Of a DNA stretch of 15,044 nucleotides, positions 14,419 through 15,044 are shown piece by piece. The number at the start of each line of letters is the position of its first letter. Positions within the stretch are counted from its first letter, which is position 1. Under the pieces are notes generated by a model, which was not told the DNA's origin, searched no databases, and worked only from the letters and a program-made list of their open reading frames with translations. The translations under genes were made by a program, and so were the position numbers. The stretch comes from an uncultured Clostridia bacterium (lineage in GTDB: Bacteria; Bacillota; Clostridia; Oscillospirales; CAG-272), in assembly GCA_905235755.1 (NCBI GenBank), contig CAJONA010000012.1, forward strand, positions 1 to 15,044, read 5' to 3'.

Positions 14419-14638
14419 ATGAAAACATTAAAAAGAACGGCGTCATTTTTGTTAGTGGTCGTTTTTTTGCTCTGCGTAATCTTCTGTAGATCATAAAACG
14501 TTGACACCTTTAACCGCTAAATATTATAAGGGATTTTCAAAAGGCATAATTAAGGACGTTGTTTCAAGCGCAATTACAACAGTGGCATCATCTAATTATA
14601 TGAAAAATAAATTTAGGCAAATGATTGGAGAGCAATAA
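14419..14638 (+). pseudogene. Broken small secreted-peptide gene (unknown function)
   Basis: ATG 14419 reads 25 residues that look like a signal peptide (MKTLKRTASFLLVVVFLLCV and on) and stops at TAA 14494-14496. The +1 frame, open from 14480, continues with LTPLTAKYYKGFSKGIIKD and ends NKFRQMIGEQ at TAA 14636-14638. That stop overlaps the next start as TAATG, and the last codons carry its ribosome site GGAG, as expected of a real upstream gene. The total of 220 bases is one base too many for a single frame; corrected, it would code about 72 residues: signal peptide plus a cationic, amphipathic-looking region. The frame change must fall between 14480 and 14493, where there is no homopolymer. 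No family recognised. It could also be the two ends of a longer gene after a deletion. Confidence 0.45.
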
Positions 14639-15044
14639 TGAATTTTTTTCAACAAATTAGTTTAATATTAATTTGTTTCGTAGTGTCGTTCATTGTTTTA
14701 CGAATGTTTTTATATGGGGTAAAGCGCTTCGTGTTAAATAACAGTGCATACAAGAAGCGCAAAAAAGAAGAAACTTTTTGGGAGTGGCTCTCATATAAAA
14801 GATTCAGAAACGATATTCCAAAAATTCTGATTTTTCTCTATGTTGCAGTTATGGCAATAGATATTCTTGCTTTATTGTTATGCTTTGCTTTATATATTTT
14901 TCAAATTCAAAATCAATTAGGCGAAATAATTGCAAAATGTATATTTTATTTTACAGCAATATGGATGCTTATTATTGCGATATTATTTTGGACGCGTGGA
15001 AAACAAACTCCATATGGACGATGGATCACCAAAAGAAAGAACAA
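14638..15044 (+). CDS. Membrane protein of unknown function, 3' end outside window
   Basis: An open frame of 135 codons from ATG 14638 runs off the window without a stop. GGAG (14627-14630) lies 7 bases upstream, and the start overlaps the preceding stop (TAATG), suggesting coupling. Three hydrophobic segments are seen, about 6-28, 62-89 and 97-118, separated by a basic stretch (KRFVLNN, KKRKKEE, 29-45) and a WEWLSYKRFRND region (48-59). No family is recognised. It is clearly AT-richer than the salvage genes; 14821-14880 holds only 16 G or C in 60 bases. Position after a small secreted peptide would allow an immunity or processing partner, but that is a guess. Confidence 0.7.
   Translation, partial: MNFFQQISLILICFVVSFIVLRMFLYGVKRFVLNNSAYKKRKKEETFWEWLSYKRFRNDIPKILIFLYVAVMAIDILALLLCFALYIFQIQNQLGEIIAKCIFYFTAIWMLIIAILFWTRGKQTPYGRWITKRKN

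Noticed and set aside
14498..14638. Independent 45-residue peptide starting at TTG 14499
   Set aside because: No ribosome site in front of the TTG; better explained as the downstream part of the broken gene starting at 14419.
1..15044. CRISPR arrays, tRNA/rRNA genes, insertion sequences, integrases
   Set aside because: No regularly spaced repeats, no tRNA-like or rRNA-like segments and no transposase or integrase reading frames were seen on either strand.

Overview
The window reads as a chromosomal piece of a low-to-mid GC Bacillota (Clostridia-like) bacterium. Shine-Dalgarno sites of the AGGAGG type, a lipobox lipoprotein, consensus sigma-A promoters and Clostridia-like protein sequences support this. 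An uncultured gut lineage is plausible, but this is inference. Nearly all genes lie on the + strand.

Layout. Positions 123-1049 hold a stand-alone TIM-barrel sugar-phosphate isomerase/epimerase with its own promoter (51-80). A 409-base intergenic region follows, with a perfect TTGACA-17-TATAAT promoter (1254-1282), a cre/LacI-type operator-like sequence overlapping it, and a long leader that can fold into a nested, repeat-built RNA structure. Then comes a nucleoside ABC importer: BMP-family lipoprotein (1459-2598), an intrinsic terminator (2622-2649), a second promoter (2662-2690), a double ATPase (2722-4386) and two permeases (4379-5764, 5767-6720). It is followed by a dense salvage and catabolism run: pdp, tdk, udk (frameshifted), psuK, psuG, deoC, deoD, deoB, cdd (6822-14321). 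The last 650 bases are visibly AT-richer. They hold a broken small secreted-peptide gene and a membrane protein gene cut by the window end.

How the genes fit together. The importer brings in nucleosides. Pdp and DeoD split pyrimidine and purine nucleosides to base plus (deoxy)ribose-1-phosphate. DeoB converts these to the 5-phosphates, and DeoC cleaves deoxyribose-5-phosphate to acetaldehyde and glyceraldehyde-3-phosphate. Cdd deaminates cytidine, while Tdk and Udk hold thymidine and uridine as nucleotides. PsuK and PsuG turn pseudouridine into uracil and ribose-5-phosphate. The locus is thus one uptake-to-central-metabolism module covering normal, deoxy- and C-nucleosides.

Most of the core is recognisable biology. 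Points worth a second look are the structured leader of the lipoprotein gene, the one-base frameshift in udk, the split expression of lipoprotein and transporter, the alternative hairpins before pdp, and the broken peptide plus coupled membrane protein at the 3' edge.
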